A DNA stretch of 57,047 bases from an uncultured Sterolibacterium sp. (GTDB taxonomy: Bacteria; Pseudomonadota; Gammaproteobacteria; Burkholderiales; Rhodocyclaceae), in NCBI GenBank assembly GCA_903832735.1, contig CAILCO010000022.1:1-57047 (forward strand), written 5' to 3'. This document shows positions 18,280-25,364 of the stretch, piece by piece (the first letter of the stretch is position 1; every line of letters begins with the position of its first letter). The translations under genes were made by a program, and so were the position numbers. The notes under the pieces were generated by a model. That model was not told the origin of the DNA. It searched no databases and was given only the letters and a program-made list of their open reading frames with translations.

Positions 18280-19524
18280 CTACGGTATCGATTTCTCGAT
18301 CAGGATATTGACGCCGGTCGCGCCGGGTTTCACCGCGCCCGACTCGCCGATCAGGTCGCCGCTCTGGGGCGTGGCGTTGCCGGACTTCGAGACGCGGGCT
18401 TCGATTTTCACCTGGCTGGCCCCGGAAATCTTCAACTCGGGGTTGATCGCCAGCGAATCGTCGAGGCTGAATGCCAGCGGCAGGTCTTGCCCGCGGGCGC
18501 GGAGTACGGCCAGCGGAATCCGCGGCCCGTCTATGGCGCGCGCGAAGACGAAGACGGTGTCGCCGGCCTGCACCTTGGCGGCGAGCGCCGGGGCCAGCGT
18601 CACCCGCCCGCTGACCGTCTTGCCCGGGGCGACCGCCGCGGCCGGCTTGCCGGTCGGCGCCGTGGCCGGCGTGATGCTCGCGCCGCTCTTGCCGCGGATC
18701 TCGGCAAGGGTGGCCGTCAGCGCCTTGGCGTCCTCGGATTCCGGCGGCAGGAGCTGTTGCAAATGTTCCCAGTAGCGCACCGCCTCGGGGTAGTCGTGGC
18801 GATCGTAGGCGGCGGTGCCGGCCAGCGCCAGGGACATGGTGTTGTTCGGATCGAGTTTGAGCGCCTTTTGCACCAGTTCCAGGGGTTTGCCTTCAAGGCT
18901 GCCGTTGGCGCGGACCGCCAGAAGGTCGGCGTATTCGGCCAGCAGCACCGGGTCGTTGTTCATGGCGTCGCCGAGGTGGGCGAAGGCGCGTTCCGCCTCA
19001 TCGAAACGGCGCATGGCTTTGTAGGAGCGAGCGAGCATCGCCCAGCCCTGCAGGTCGCCGGGGTTCTTTTCCAGGCGCGCGGCCAGTCCGGCGACCATTT
19101 GCTCGATCTGTTCCGAGGTGACCGGATGGGCGGCGCTCTGTTCCTGCGGCAAGGTCGCTGCAGGCTTGCCCAGCCAGGCATAGAGCAGGGCTGCGGCGAG
19201 CGGCAGGGCCAGGCCGATGCAGAGAGCGGTGCGCCACGCCGGACGCGCCGGCGCCGGCAGGGCATCGTCGAGTTGCGGCGCCGCATCCTGGAGCAGGCGA
19301 CGCTGCAACTCGGCACTGGCCTGGGCGAAATCGCTTTCCGCCAGGCTGCCGGTGCTGCGATCGCTTTCCAACTCGGCCAATTGGTCGCGGTAGATGGCGG
19401 CATTCAGTGCCTGACGCGAGGCGCCGTGCGCCGGCAGCGTGCTGCGGCGCAGCAGCGGGCGCAGCAGGAGGGCCAGGGCGACCAGGAACAGGGCCGCCGA
19501 AACGAGCAGAAAAGTCATATTCAT
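18280..19524 (-). CDS. ccmI: Cytochrome c biogenesis protein CcmI
   Basis: This 414-residue apocytochrome chaperone is anchored by two N-terminal helices (residues 4-24 and about 92-112), with a periplasmic TPR region (repeats around GDLQGWAMLARSYKAMRRFDEAERAF and the following helices). A C-terminal beta domain is present (VSGRVTLAPALAAKVQAGDTVFVFA). CcmI binds the C-terminus of apocytochromes and presents them to CcmF/H. It is the last gene of the ccm operon, and its start overlaps the ccmH stop by 4 bases. Confidence 0.92.
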   Translation of the reverse strand: MNMTFLLVSAALFLVALALLLRPLLRRSTLPAHGASRQALNAAIYRDQLAELESDRSTGSLAESDFAQASAELQRRLLQDAAPQLDDALPAPARPAWRTALCIGLALPLAAALLYAWLGKPAATLPQEQSAAHPVTSEQIEQMVAGLAARLEKNPGDLQGWAMLARSYKAMRRFDEAERAFAHLGDAMNNDPVLLAEYADLLAVRANGSLEGKPLELVQKALKLDPNNTMSLALAGTAAYDRHDYPEAVRYWEHLQQLLPPESEDAKALTATLAEIRGKSGASITPATAPTGKPAAAVAPGKTVSGRVTLAPALAAKVQAGDTVFVFARAIDGPRIPLAVLRARGQDLPLAFSLDDSLAINPELKISGASQVKIEARVSKSGNATPQSGDLIGESGAVKPGATGVNILIEKSIP

Positions 19525-20027
19525 CGTTTGGTCTCGATTTGCTTTAACAGGACGTCGGCGCGTTGCCGCTCCTCGGCGGAGAGTTCGGGCTCCGACGCTT
19601 CGCCCTGATCGAGTCGGGCACCGCGCCGGCGCAGATAATTGATCAGCGTCAGGATGGCAATGGCCAGGAGCAGGAAGGGGCCGAACCAGAGGAGGTAAGT
19701 GGTCGTCTTCACCGGCGGACGGTAGAGCACGAAGTCGCCATAGCGATCGACCATGAAGGCCTTGATCTGCTGATCGCTCTTGCCGGCCTTGATCATGGCG
19801 CGGATCTCCTGGCGCAGATCCTGCGCCAGTTCGGCGTGCGAGCCGGACAGCGACTCGTTCTGGCAGACCAGGCAGCGCATCTCGTCGGAGATGGCCACCA
19901 TGCGTTTTTCCACGGCCTCGTCCGCAGCCAGGGGCATGGCTTCGCGGGCGACGGCAAGCGAGGTCGTGAGCGCGAGCAGCAGGGCAAACATGATGTGCTT
20001 CAGCCCACGAGAATTTCCCTTGCTCAT
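19521..20027 (-). CDS. ccmH: Cytochrome c maturation thiol reductase CcmH
   Basis: This 168-residue protein has a signal sequence, the redox motif in MRCLVCQNESL (family LRCxxCQ), and a C-terminal transmembrane helix (TYLLWFGPFLLLAIAILTLI) followed by a basic and acidic tail. It reduces the CXXCH disulfide of apocytochrome c before heme ligation. The ATG at 20027 overlaps the ccmG stop. This is the short CcmH form, with the TPR part encoded separately as ccmI. Confidence 0.93.
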   Translation of the reverse strand: MSKGNSRGLKHIMFALLLALTTSLAVAREAMPLAADEAVEKRMVAISDEMRCLVCQNESLSGSHAELAQDLRQEIRAMIKAGKSDQQIKAFMVDRYGDFVLYRPPVKTTTYLLWFGPFLLLAIAILTLINYLRRRGARLDQGEASEPELSAEERQRADVLLKQIETKR

Positions 20028-20551
20028 GATTTTTCCAGCTCCTTCAGCAGCGGCAGAATCTTTTTGTCCAGCGCTTCCTGGGTTACCGGTCCGATCTGCT
20101 TGTAGCGGATGATGCCGGCCTTGTCGATGACATAGGTTTCGGGCACGCCATAGACGCCGTAGTCGATGCCGACCCGGCCATCGCCGTCGAAGGCGTTCAA
20201 GGTATAGGGATTGCCGAACTGCGTCAGCCAGCGCAAGCCGTCGGTCCGCTGGTCCTTGTAGTTCAGGCCATAGATCGGCACCGCCCCGGTCTTCGCCAGG
20301 GCGAGCAGCACCGGATGCTCCTCGCGGCAAGAGACGCACCAGGAGGCCCAGACATTGAGCAACCAGACACGGCCGCGCATTTCGGCCGGCGAGAACTTCA
20401 GATCCGGTTTCGCCAGTTCGCTCAATTCGAAGGCCGGCGCGGGTTTGTTGATCAGCGGCGAAGGCACTTCGTGAGGATCGAGCATCAGACCCCGGGCGAG
20501 GAAACCGAGCAGCACCACGAACAGGATTAGCGGGATCAGGAAGCGTTTCAT
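20024..20551 (-). CDS. ccmG: Thiol:disulfide interchange protein CcmG/DsbE
   Basis: This 175-residue membrane-anchored thioredoxin-like protein has its active site as WCVSCREEHP (usual CcmG is WCPTC), after the family strand VWLLNVWASW. The acidic GVYGVPETYVID cis-proline loop is also present. It keeps the CcmH and apocytochrome cysteines reduced. The N-terminal helix (FLIPLILFVVLLGFL) anchors it in the inner membrane. The gene overlaps both ccmF and ccmH by 4 bases. The variant VS in the active site is mildly unusual but keeps both cysteines. Confidence 0.93.
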   Translation of the reverse strand: MKRFLIPLILFVVLLGFLARGLMLDPHEVPSPLINKPAPAFELSELAKPDLKFSPAEMRGRVWLLNVWASWCVSCREEHPVLLALAKTGAVPIYGLNYKDQRTDGLRWLTQFGNPYTLNAFDGDGRVGIDYGVYGVPETYVIDKAGIIRYKQIGPVTQEALDKKILPLLKELEKS

Positions 20552-22503
20552 GCGATCACTCCTTGGGCTCCGGAGGCCTTGCCCTTGAGCCGGTAGCGCC
20601 GGTCGCTGGCGGCGACCAGACCGCCCATGGCCATCAACAGGCAGCCTGCCCAGATCCAGTCGACGAAGGGCTTGTGATGTACGCGCACGCTCCAGGCGCC
20701 GCTGCCGTCATTGACGCCGACAGGCTCGCCCAGCGAGACATAAACGTCGCGGACGAATCCCGTGTCGATCGCCGCATTGGTCATCGGCATCTCCGAGGAG
20801 AAGTACTTGCGCTTCTCGGGACTCAGTATGCGCAGCAGCTTGCCGTCGCGGGTGAGTTCGAGTTCGCCCGCCTGGGCCTCGTAGTTGGGCCCCTTCCTGT
20901 CCCTGACGCCGAGAAAGCGAATGCTGTAGCCGCCCACCGCGACGGTATCGCCCGGCGCCATGCGCACGTCCTTCTCCGTTTCGTAGCCCTTGACCATGGT
21001 CACTCCGATGACGAACGCGGCGACGCCGATATGCGCCAGATGCATGCCCCAGAAGGCGCGCGGAGGTTTACTCCCGTTGCCGTTTTTCAAACGATTTCTG
21101 ATGTCGGTGACGGTGGCGGCGACGATCCAGACCGCGAGCAGGAGGCCCAGACCGATCAGCGGCGTCCAACTGCCGAAGGCGAAGGGCAGGCCGATGCCGG
21201 CGGCGAGCGCGATGCCCCCGGCCACCCGCAGGCGGCGCACCAGGTCGGAGCCGCTGGCGGCCTTCCAGCGCGCCGATGGACCCAGGCCGATGAGGAACAG
21301 CAGCGGCACCATCAGCGGCACGAACACCGTTTCGAAGTAGGGTGGTCCGACCGAGATCTTGCCCAGGGCCAGGGCGTCGATGATCAGCGGATAGAGTGTG
21401 CCGAGCAGCACCGAACCGGCCGCCACGACCAGCAGCACGTTGTTGACCAGCAGCAGCGTTTCCCGCGACATCAGCGCGAAGCGTCCGCCCAGGCCGACCT
21501 TGGGGGCGCGCCAGGCGAACAGGAACAGCGAACTGCCGATGACCACGGCGAGGAAGGCCAGGATGAAGATGCCGCGGCGCGGATCGGTGGCGAAGGCATG
21601 GACCGAGGTCAGGACGCCGGAGCGCACCAGGAAGGTCCCGAGCAGGCTTAAGGAGAAGGCGCCTATGGCCAGGAGCACCGTCCAGTTCTTGAACGCGCCG
21701 CGCTTCTCGGTCACCGCCAGCGAATGCATCAGCGCCGTGCCGACCAGCCAGGGCATGAAGGAGGCGTTCTCGACCGGATCCCAGAACCACCAGCCGCCCC
21801 AGCCCAGCGTGTAATAGGCCCAGCCGCTGCCCAGGCCGACGCCGAGCGTCAGGAAGATCCACGCCGCCGTGGTCCACGGCCGCGACCAGCGCGCCCAGGC
21901 GGCATCGAGCTGTCCGGAGAGGAGTGCGGCGATGGCGAAGGCGAAGGCTACCGAGAAGCCGACGTAACCCATGTAGAGCATAGGCGGATGGATCACCAGA
22001 CCAGGGTCCTGGAGCAGCGGGTTGAGGTCGCGGCCGTCGGCGGCGGCGGGCAGCAGGCGCTCGAAGGGGCTGGAGGTGAGCAGGATGAAGAGTAGAAAGC
22101 CGAACGAGACCAGACCCAGCACGCCCAGCACGCGCGCCACCATCGCTTCGGGCAGGGCGCGCGAGAGCAGGGACACCGCCAGCATCCAGGAGGACAGCAT
22201 CAGCATCCAGAGCAGCAGCGAACCCTCGTGTCCGCCCCAGACCGCAGCGACGCGATAGACCGTCGGCAGTTGCGAATTGGAATGCTCGGCGACGTAGAGC
22301 ACCGAGAAATCATTGTTCACGAAGGCGTAGGTGAGGCAGACGAATGCAGCGACGATCAGGAACCACTGCGTCTGCGCAGCGGAGCGTCCCAGCGCCATCC
22401 AGGCGGCGTTGCCTCGGTGGGCACCGATGAGCGGCAGCACGCCTTGCACGGCGGCGACCAGCAGGGCGAGGATCAGAGCGAAATGGCCGAGTTCTGGGAT
22501 CAT
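20548..22503 (-). CDS. ccmF: Heme lyase CcmF
   Basis: This 651-residue membrane protein has about 15 helices. The tryptophan-rich heme-handling motif reads GWGGWWFWDPVENASFMPWL and is flanked by conserved histidines. It catalyses attachment of heme from holo-CcmE to the reduced CXXCH of apocytochromes together with CcmH/I. The length matches CcmF. It overlaps ccmG by 4 bases; ccmE lies 6 bases upstream. Confidence 0.95.
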   Translation of the reverse strand: MIPELGHFALILALLVAAVQGVLPLIGAHRGNAAWMALGRSAAQTQWFLIVAAFVCLTYAFVNNDFSVLYVAEHSNSQLPTVYRVAAVWGGHEGSLLLWMLMLSSWMLAVSLLSRALPEAMVARVLGVLGLVSFGFLLFILLTSSPFERLLPAAADGRDLNPLLQDPGLVIHPPMLYMGYVGFSVAFAFAIAALLSGQLDAAWARWSRPWTTAAWIFLTLGVGLGSGWAYYTLGWGGWWFWDPVENASFMPWLVGTALMHSLAVTEKRGAFKNWTVLLAIGAFSLSLLGTFLVRSGVLTSVHAFATDPRRGIFILAFLAVVIGSSLFLFAWRAPKVGLGGRFALMSRETLLLVNNVLLVVAAGSVLLGTLYPLIIDALALGKISVGPPYFETVFVPLMVPLLFLIGLGPSARWKAASGSDLVRRLRVAGGIALAAGIGLPFAFGSWTPLIGLGLLLAVWIVAATVTDIRNRLKNGNGSKPPRAFWGMHLAHIGVAAFVIGVTMVKGYETEKDVRMAPGDTVAVGGYSIRFLGVRDRKGPNYEAQAGELELTRDGKLLRILSPEKRKYFSSEMPMTNAAIDTGFVRDVYVSLGEPVGVNDGSGAWSVRVHHKPFVDWIWAGCLLMAMGGLVAASDRRYRLKGKASGAQGVIA

Positions 22504-22509
22504 GATTTT

Positions 22510-22938
22510 TTACTTTATGGTTTTCTGTGCTTGATCCACCGCGTGCTTGGCTTCCGGCGGCATGTAATTTTCGTCGTGCTTGGCCAGCACTTCGCTGGCG
22601 ACGAACTGGCCGTCGGCCGCGAGCTTGCCCTGGGCCACCACACCCTTGCCTTCCTTGAACAGGTCGGGAAGGATGCCGGTGAAGGCGACCGGGATGTCCT
22701 TAGCCGTGTCGGTGACGACGAAGCGTATGGTCATTTCGTTTCTTTGCACGGTGCCGACCTTGACCAAGCCGCCGATGCGGAAGGCGCGATCCTTCGGCGC
22801 CTCCCCGGCCGTCACCTGGGTCGGCGTGTAGAACAGGGCGATGTTGCTGTTCAGGGCTTTCAACACGAAATAGGCGGCGACGCCCAGCGAGGCCAGGCCG
22901 CCGACAATCAGGGCGATGCGTTTGTGACGAGGTTTCAT
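22510..22938 (-). CDS. ccmE: Heme chaperone CcmE
   Basis: This 142-residue protein has one N-terminal anchor ([20 protein letters not shown]) and an OB-fold beta-barrel in the periplasm. The covalent heme histidine lies in the HDENYMPPE segment (family HxxxY), near residue 120. It receives heme from CcmC and passes it to CcmF. The stop is 6 bases before the ccmF start, and its own start overlaps ccmD. Confidence 0.95.
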   Translation of the reverse strand: MKPRHKRIALIVGGLASLGVAAYFVLKALNSNIALFYTPTQVTAGEAPKDRAFRIGGLVKVGTVQRNEMTIRFVVTDTAKDIPVAFTGILPDLFKEGKGVVAQGKLAADGQFVASEVLAKHDENYMPPEAKHAVDQAQKTIK

Positions 22939-23114
22939 CGTGATTTACCCTTGGCAAACAATTCTCTTCGCAGACTCTGCAAGACTTCGCTTCGACGCTT
23001 CTTCAAGAGCAGAGGTTCAATCAACAGCGCCAATGCGGTGACGCCGAAGCTGCCCCAGACGTAGAAGGCGTAGCCGCCCATGGCGAAGAATTCTGCGGGG
23101 CTGTTCCAAGTCAT
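22935..23114 (-). CDS. ccmD: Heme exporter protein CcmD
   Basis: This 59-residue single-helix membrane protein ([20 protein letters not shown]) has a basic cytoplasmic tail with KKRRSEVL. CcmD helps release holo-CcmE from the CcmABC complex. The ATG at 23114 overlaps the ccmC stop, and its own stop overlaps ccmE. A much longer frame through this region exists but is a shadow of ccmC. Confidence 0.9.
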   Translation of the reverse strand: MTWNSPAEFFAMGGYAFYVWGSFGVTALALLIEPLLLKKRRSEVLQSLRRELFAKGKSR

Positions 23115-23854
23115 GGCTGCACCTCCGGCAACTGAGCGACCCATTCCGAATGCCGTTCCCGTTCCAGCATGATCACACGCACGCGCATCAGTGCCACGGC
23201 TAGCGTATACATCCACAAACACAACGCCATCATCAACATCCCCAGGAGCATGGTCTTGGCCATCGAAGGCGCCTGGGTCAGGGATACCGAGGCGCCCTGA
23301 TGCAGGGTGTTCCACCACTTCACCGAGAAGTAGATGATCGGCACATTGACCACGCCGACCAGGGCCAGGATGGCGCCGGCCTTGTCGGCCCGGCGCGGCT
23401 CGTCGATCGCCGCCTGCAGGGCGATGAAGCCCAGATAGAGGAAGAGCAGGATCAGTTCGGAGGTCAGCCGCGCATCCCACACCCACCACGTTCCCCACAT
23501 CGGCTTGCCCCAGAGCGCGCCGGTCCACAGCGAGAGGAAGGCGAACATCGCGCCGGTGGGCGCCAGCGCGGTGGCCATCATCGAGGACATCCGGGTGTTG
23601 AAGGACAGTCCGATGCCGGCCCAGAAGGCCATCGTCAGGTAGATGAACATCGACATCCAGGAGGCGCCGACATGAATGAAGATAATCCGATAGCCTTCGC
23701 CCTGCTGCGCGTCGGTCGGCGCGACGAAGAAGCCCAGCCACAGGCCGGCGGCGCCGAAGAGCAGCGCCAGTACCGAGAACCAGGGAATCATCTTTCCCGC
23801 CAGCGGATAGAAATACTGCGGCGATGCGTACTTCCAGGTGATCACGCTCATCAT
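23111..23854 (-). CDS. ccmC: Heme exporter protein CcmC
   Basis: This 247-residue inner-membrane protein has six helices and the tryptophan-rich signature WGTWWVWDARLTSELILL. It loads heme onto CcmE. Conserved periplasmic histidines flank the motif (FIHVGASW before it and KWWNTLHQGAS after it). The stop codon overlaps ccmD, and ccmB ends one base upstream, as usual in ccmABCD. Confidence 0.95.
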   Translation of the reverse strand: MMSVITWKYASPQYFYPLAGKMIPWFSVLALLFGAAGLWLGFFVAPTDAQQGEGYRIIFIHVGASWMSMFIYLTMAFWAGIGLSFNTRMSSMMATALAPTGAMFAFLSLWTGALWGKPMWGTWWVWDARLTSELILLFLYLGFIALQAAIDEPRRADKAGAILALVGVVNVPIIYFSVKWWNTLHQGASVSLTQAPSMAKTMLLGMLMMALCLWMYTLAVALMRVRVIMLERERHSEWVAQLPEVQP

Positions 23855-24532
23855 TTATTCCAATGCAATTTTCAGGGCCGCCGTGGTCGCCCAGGGCGCG
23901 AAAAATACCGCTAGCGTCAGCAGCGCCGCCAGCAGCGACAGATGCCCGGCGGCGCCCAGGCCGGAGATGTCCGCCTCGACGGCGCCGGCGCCGAAGATCA
24001 GCGCCGGAATATACAGCGGCAAGGTCAGCAGCGACACCAGCACGCCGCCGCCGCGCACGCCCAGGGTCAGCGCCGCGCCGATCGCGCCGATCAGCGACAG
24101 CAGCGGCGTGCCGAGCAGGAGGGAAATCACCAGGACCATCAGCGCGCGCGGCGACAAGTCGTACTGCAGGCCCAGCATCGGCGCGATCAGGACCAGGGGC
24201 AGGCCGGCGACGAACCAGTGGGCGAGGATCTTGCCTGTCACCAGCAGGCCCAGCGGCACCGGCGAGAGCGCCATCTGTTCCAGCGTGCCGTCGGCGTAGT
24301 CGTTGGCGAACAGCCGGTTCAGGGAGAGCATCGCCGCCAGGAGTGCCGCCACCCAGAGTACGCCGGGCGCGATCTTGCGCAACAGGTCCATCTCGGAGCC
24401 GATCCCGAGCGGGAACAGGCTGGCGACGATGACGAAAAAAAACAGGGAAGTCAGCACCTCGCTCTTCCGCCGCAACGCCACCAGCAGATCGCGTCGCACC
24501 ACCGCCGAGAGCACGCCGAATGCGTTCATCAT
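23855..24532 (-). CDS. ccmB: Heme exporter permease CcmB
   Basis: This 225-residue membrane protein has six helices. Family features are the N-terminal RRDLLVALRRKSEVLTSLFFF and the FANDYADGTLEQMALSP loop that contacts the CcmA ATPase. With CcmA it forms the ABC module that releases holo-CcmE. It starts with two methionine codons at 24532 and 24529, both overlapping the ccmA stop, so either start is coupled. A longer upstream frame is a shadow of ccmA. Confidence 0.93.
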   Translation of the reverse strand: MMNAFGVLSAVVRRDLLVALRRKSEVLTSLFFFVIVASLFPLGIGSEMDLLRKIAPGVLWVAALLAAMLSLNRLFANDYADGTLEQMALSPVPLGLLVTGKILAHWFVAGLPLVLIAPMLGLQYDLSPRALMVLVISLLLGTPLLSLIGAIGAALTLGVRGGGVLVSLLTLPLYIPALIFGAGAVEADISGLGAAGHLSLLAALLTLAVFFAPWATTAALKIALE

Positions 24533-25146
24533 GCCGCCAGACGCAGCGTCTGCATCGTGCTGCCTGGAATCAGCACTTCCTGGTGGCTGGTCAGGATCGC
24601 CATGCCGCCGCCCGCCAGGTGTGCCGCCAGCGTGCTTGCTAACCAGGCGACGGCGGCGGCGTCGAGCGCGACGAAGGGTTCGTCGAGTATCCACAACGGC
24701 GACTCGGACCACAACAGGCGCGCCAGCGAGACGCGCCGTTTCTGTCCCTGCGAGAGAAAGCGCGCCGGCAATTCCTCGCGTCCGGCCAGGCCCACTTCGG
24801 CGAGCAAGGCGTCGGCCCGGGCGGCATCGAGTTTGACGCCGGCCAGCGCCGCGCCGGTACACAGATTCTCCCGGGCCGTCAGTTCTTCCTTCAAGGCGTT
24901 ATGGTGGCCGAGGTAGGTCACCGCTCGGCGGTATTCGTCGCCCAGGCGGGCGATGGGCACGCCACCCCAGCGGATCTCGCCGGCCTCTGCGGGCGAGAGG
25001 CCGACCAGAATGCGCAGCAGGCTGGTCTTGCCCGAACCGTTCTCGCCGGTGAGATAAATCCAGGCGCCGGGAGCGAGTGCGAAGCCCAGTCCCGAAAACA
25101 GTCGGCGGTCGCCGCGGACACAAGCGAGATCGGTGGCAGTGAGCAT
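24529..25146 (-). CDS. ccmA: Heme exporter ATP-binding protein CcmA
   Basis: This 205-residue ABC ATPase has Walker A GENGSGKTSLL at about residues 33-43, the signature FLSQGQKRRVSLARLL and Walker B LWILDEPFVALD. It is short, as CcmA proteins are. It opens the complete ccmABCDEFGHI operon, in which nearly all neighbouring genes overlap by about 4 bases. No strong ribosome binding site precedes the ATG at 25146. A TATAAT-type -10 lies 70 bases upstream. Confidence 0.94.
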   Translation of the reverse strand: MLTATDLACVRGDRRLFSGLGFALAPGAWIYLTGENGSGKTSLLRILVGLSPAEAGEIRWGGVPIARLGDEYRRAVTYLGHHNALKEELTARENLCTGAALAGVKLDAARADALLAEVGLAGREELPARFLSQGQKRRVSLARLLWSESPLWILDEPFVALDAAAVAWLASTLAAHLAGGGMAILTSHQEVLIPGSTMQTLRLAA

Positions 25147-25215
25147 GTCGGAAGGTGCGATGAAACTTGGCCTCGATGGTGCCTCAGTGGCGTCGGAATG
25201 CGCTGCGAGCGGCCG

Positions 25216-25260
25216 ATTATACCGGGTCCAAGGTCTCTCAAGAAGTTAGCAATTGTTAAC
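25216..25260 (-). promoter_or_regulatory. Probable ccm operon promoter and imperfect palindrome
   Basis: On the minus strand a perfect -10 hexamer TATAAT occupies 25221-25216, about 70 bases before the ccmA start. The best -35 candidate at the 17-base spacing, TTCTTG, is weak. Just upstream, 25245-25260 is a 16-base near-palindrome (GTTAGCAATTGTTAAC, one mismatched pair), which could be an activator or repressor site. Confidence 0.5.
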
Positions 25261-25315
25261 GCTAAACCCTGCTGCTAGGCTGGTCTTTACGAAGAATGAC
25301 GCGACCAATTTCGCC

Positions 25316-25348
25316 ATAAAAAAAGGGAGCGGAATTTCCGCTCCCTTT
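25316..25348 (-). terminator. Intrinsic terminator after MtrB-like gene 1
   Basis: A 13-base perfect inverted repeat (25322-25334 and 25336-25348) is followed on the minus strand by a run of T (A-run at 25318-25324 on the plus strand). It lies 17 bases past the stop of the barrel gene and closes cassette 1. Confidence 0.85.
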
Positions 25349-25364
25349 GATCGTGCTGTTGCGC

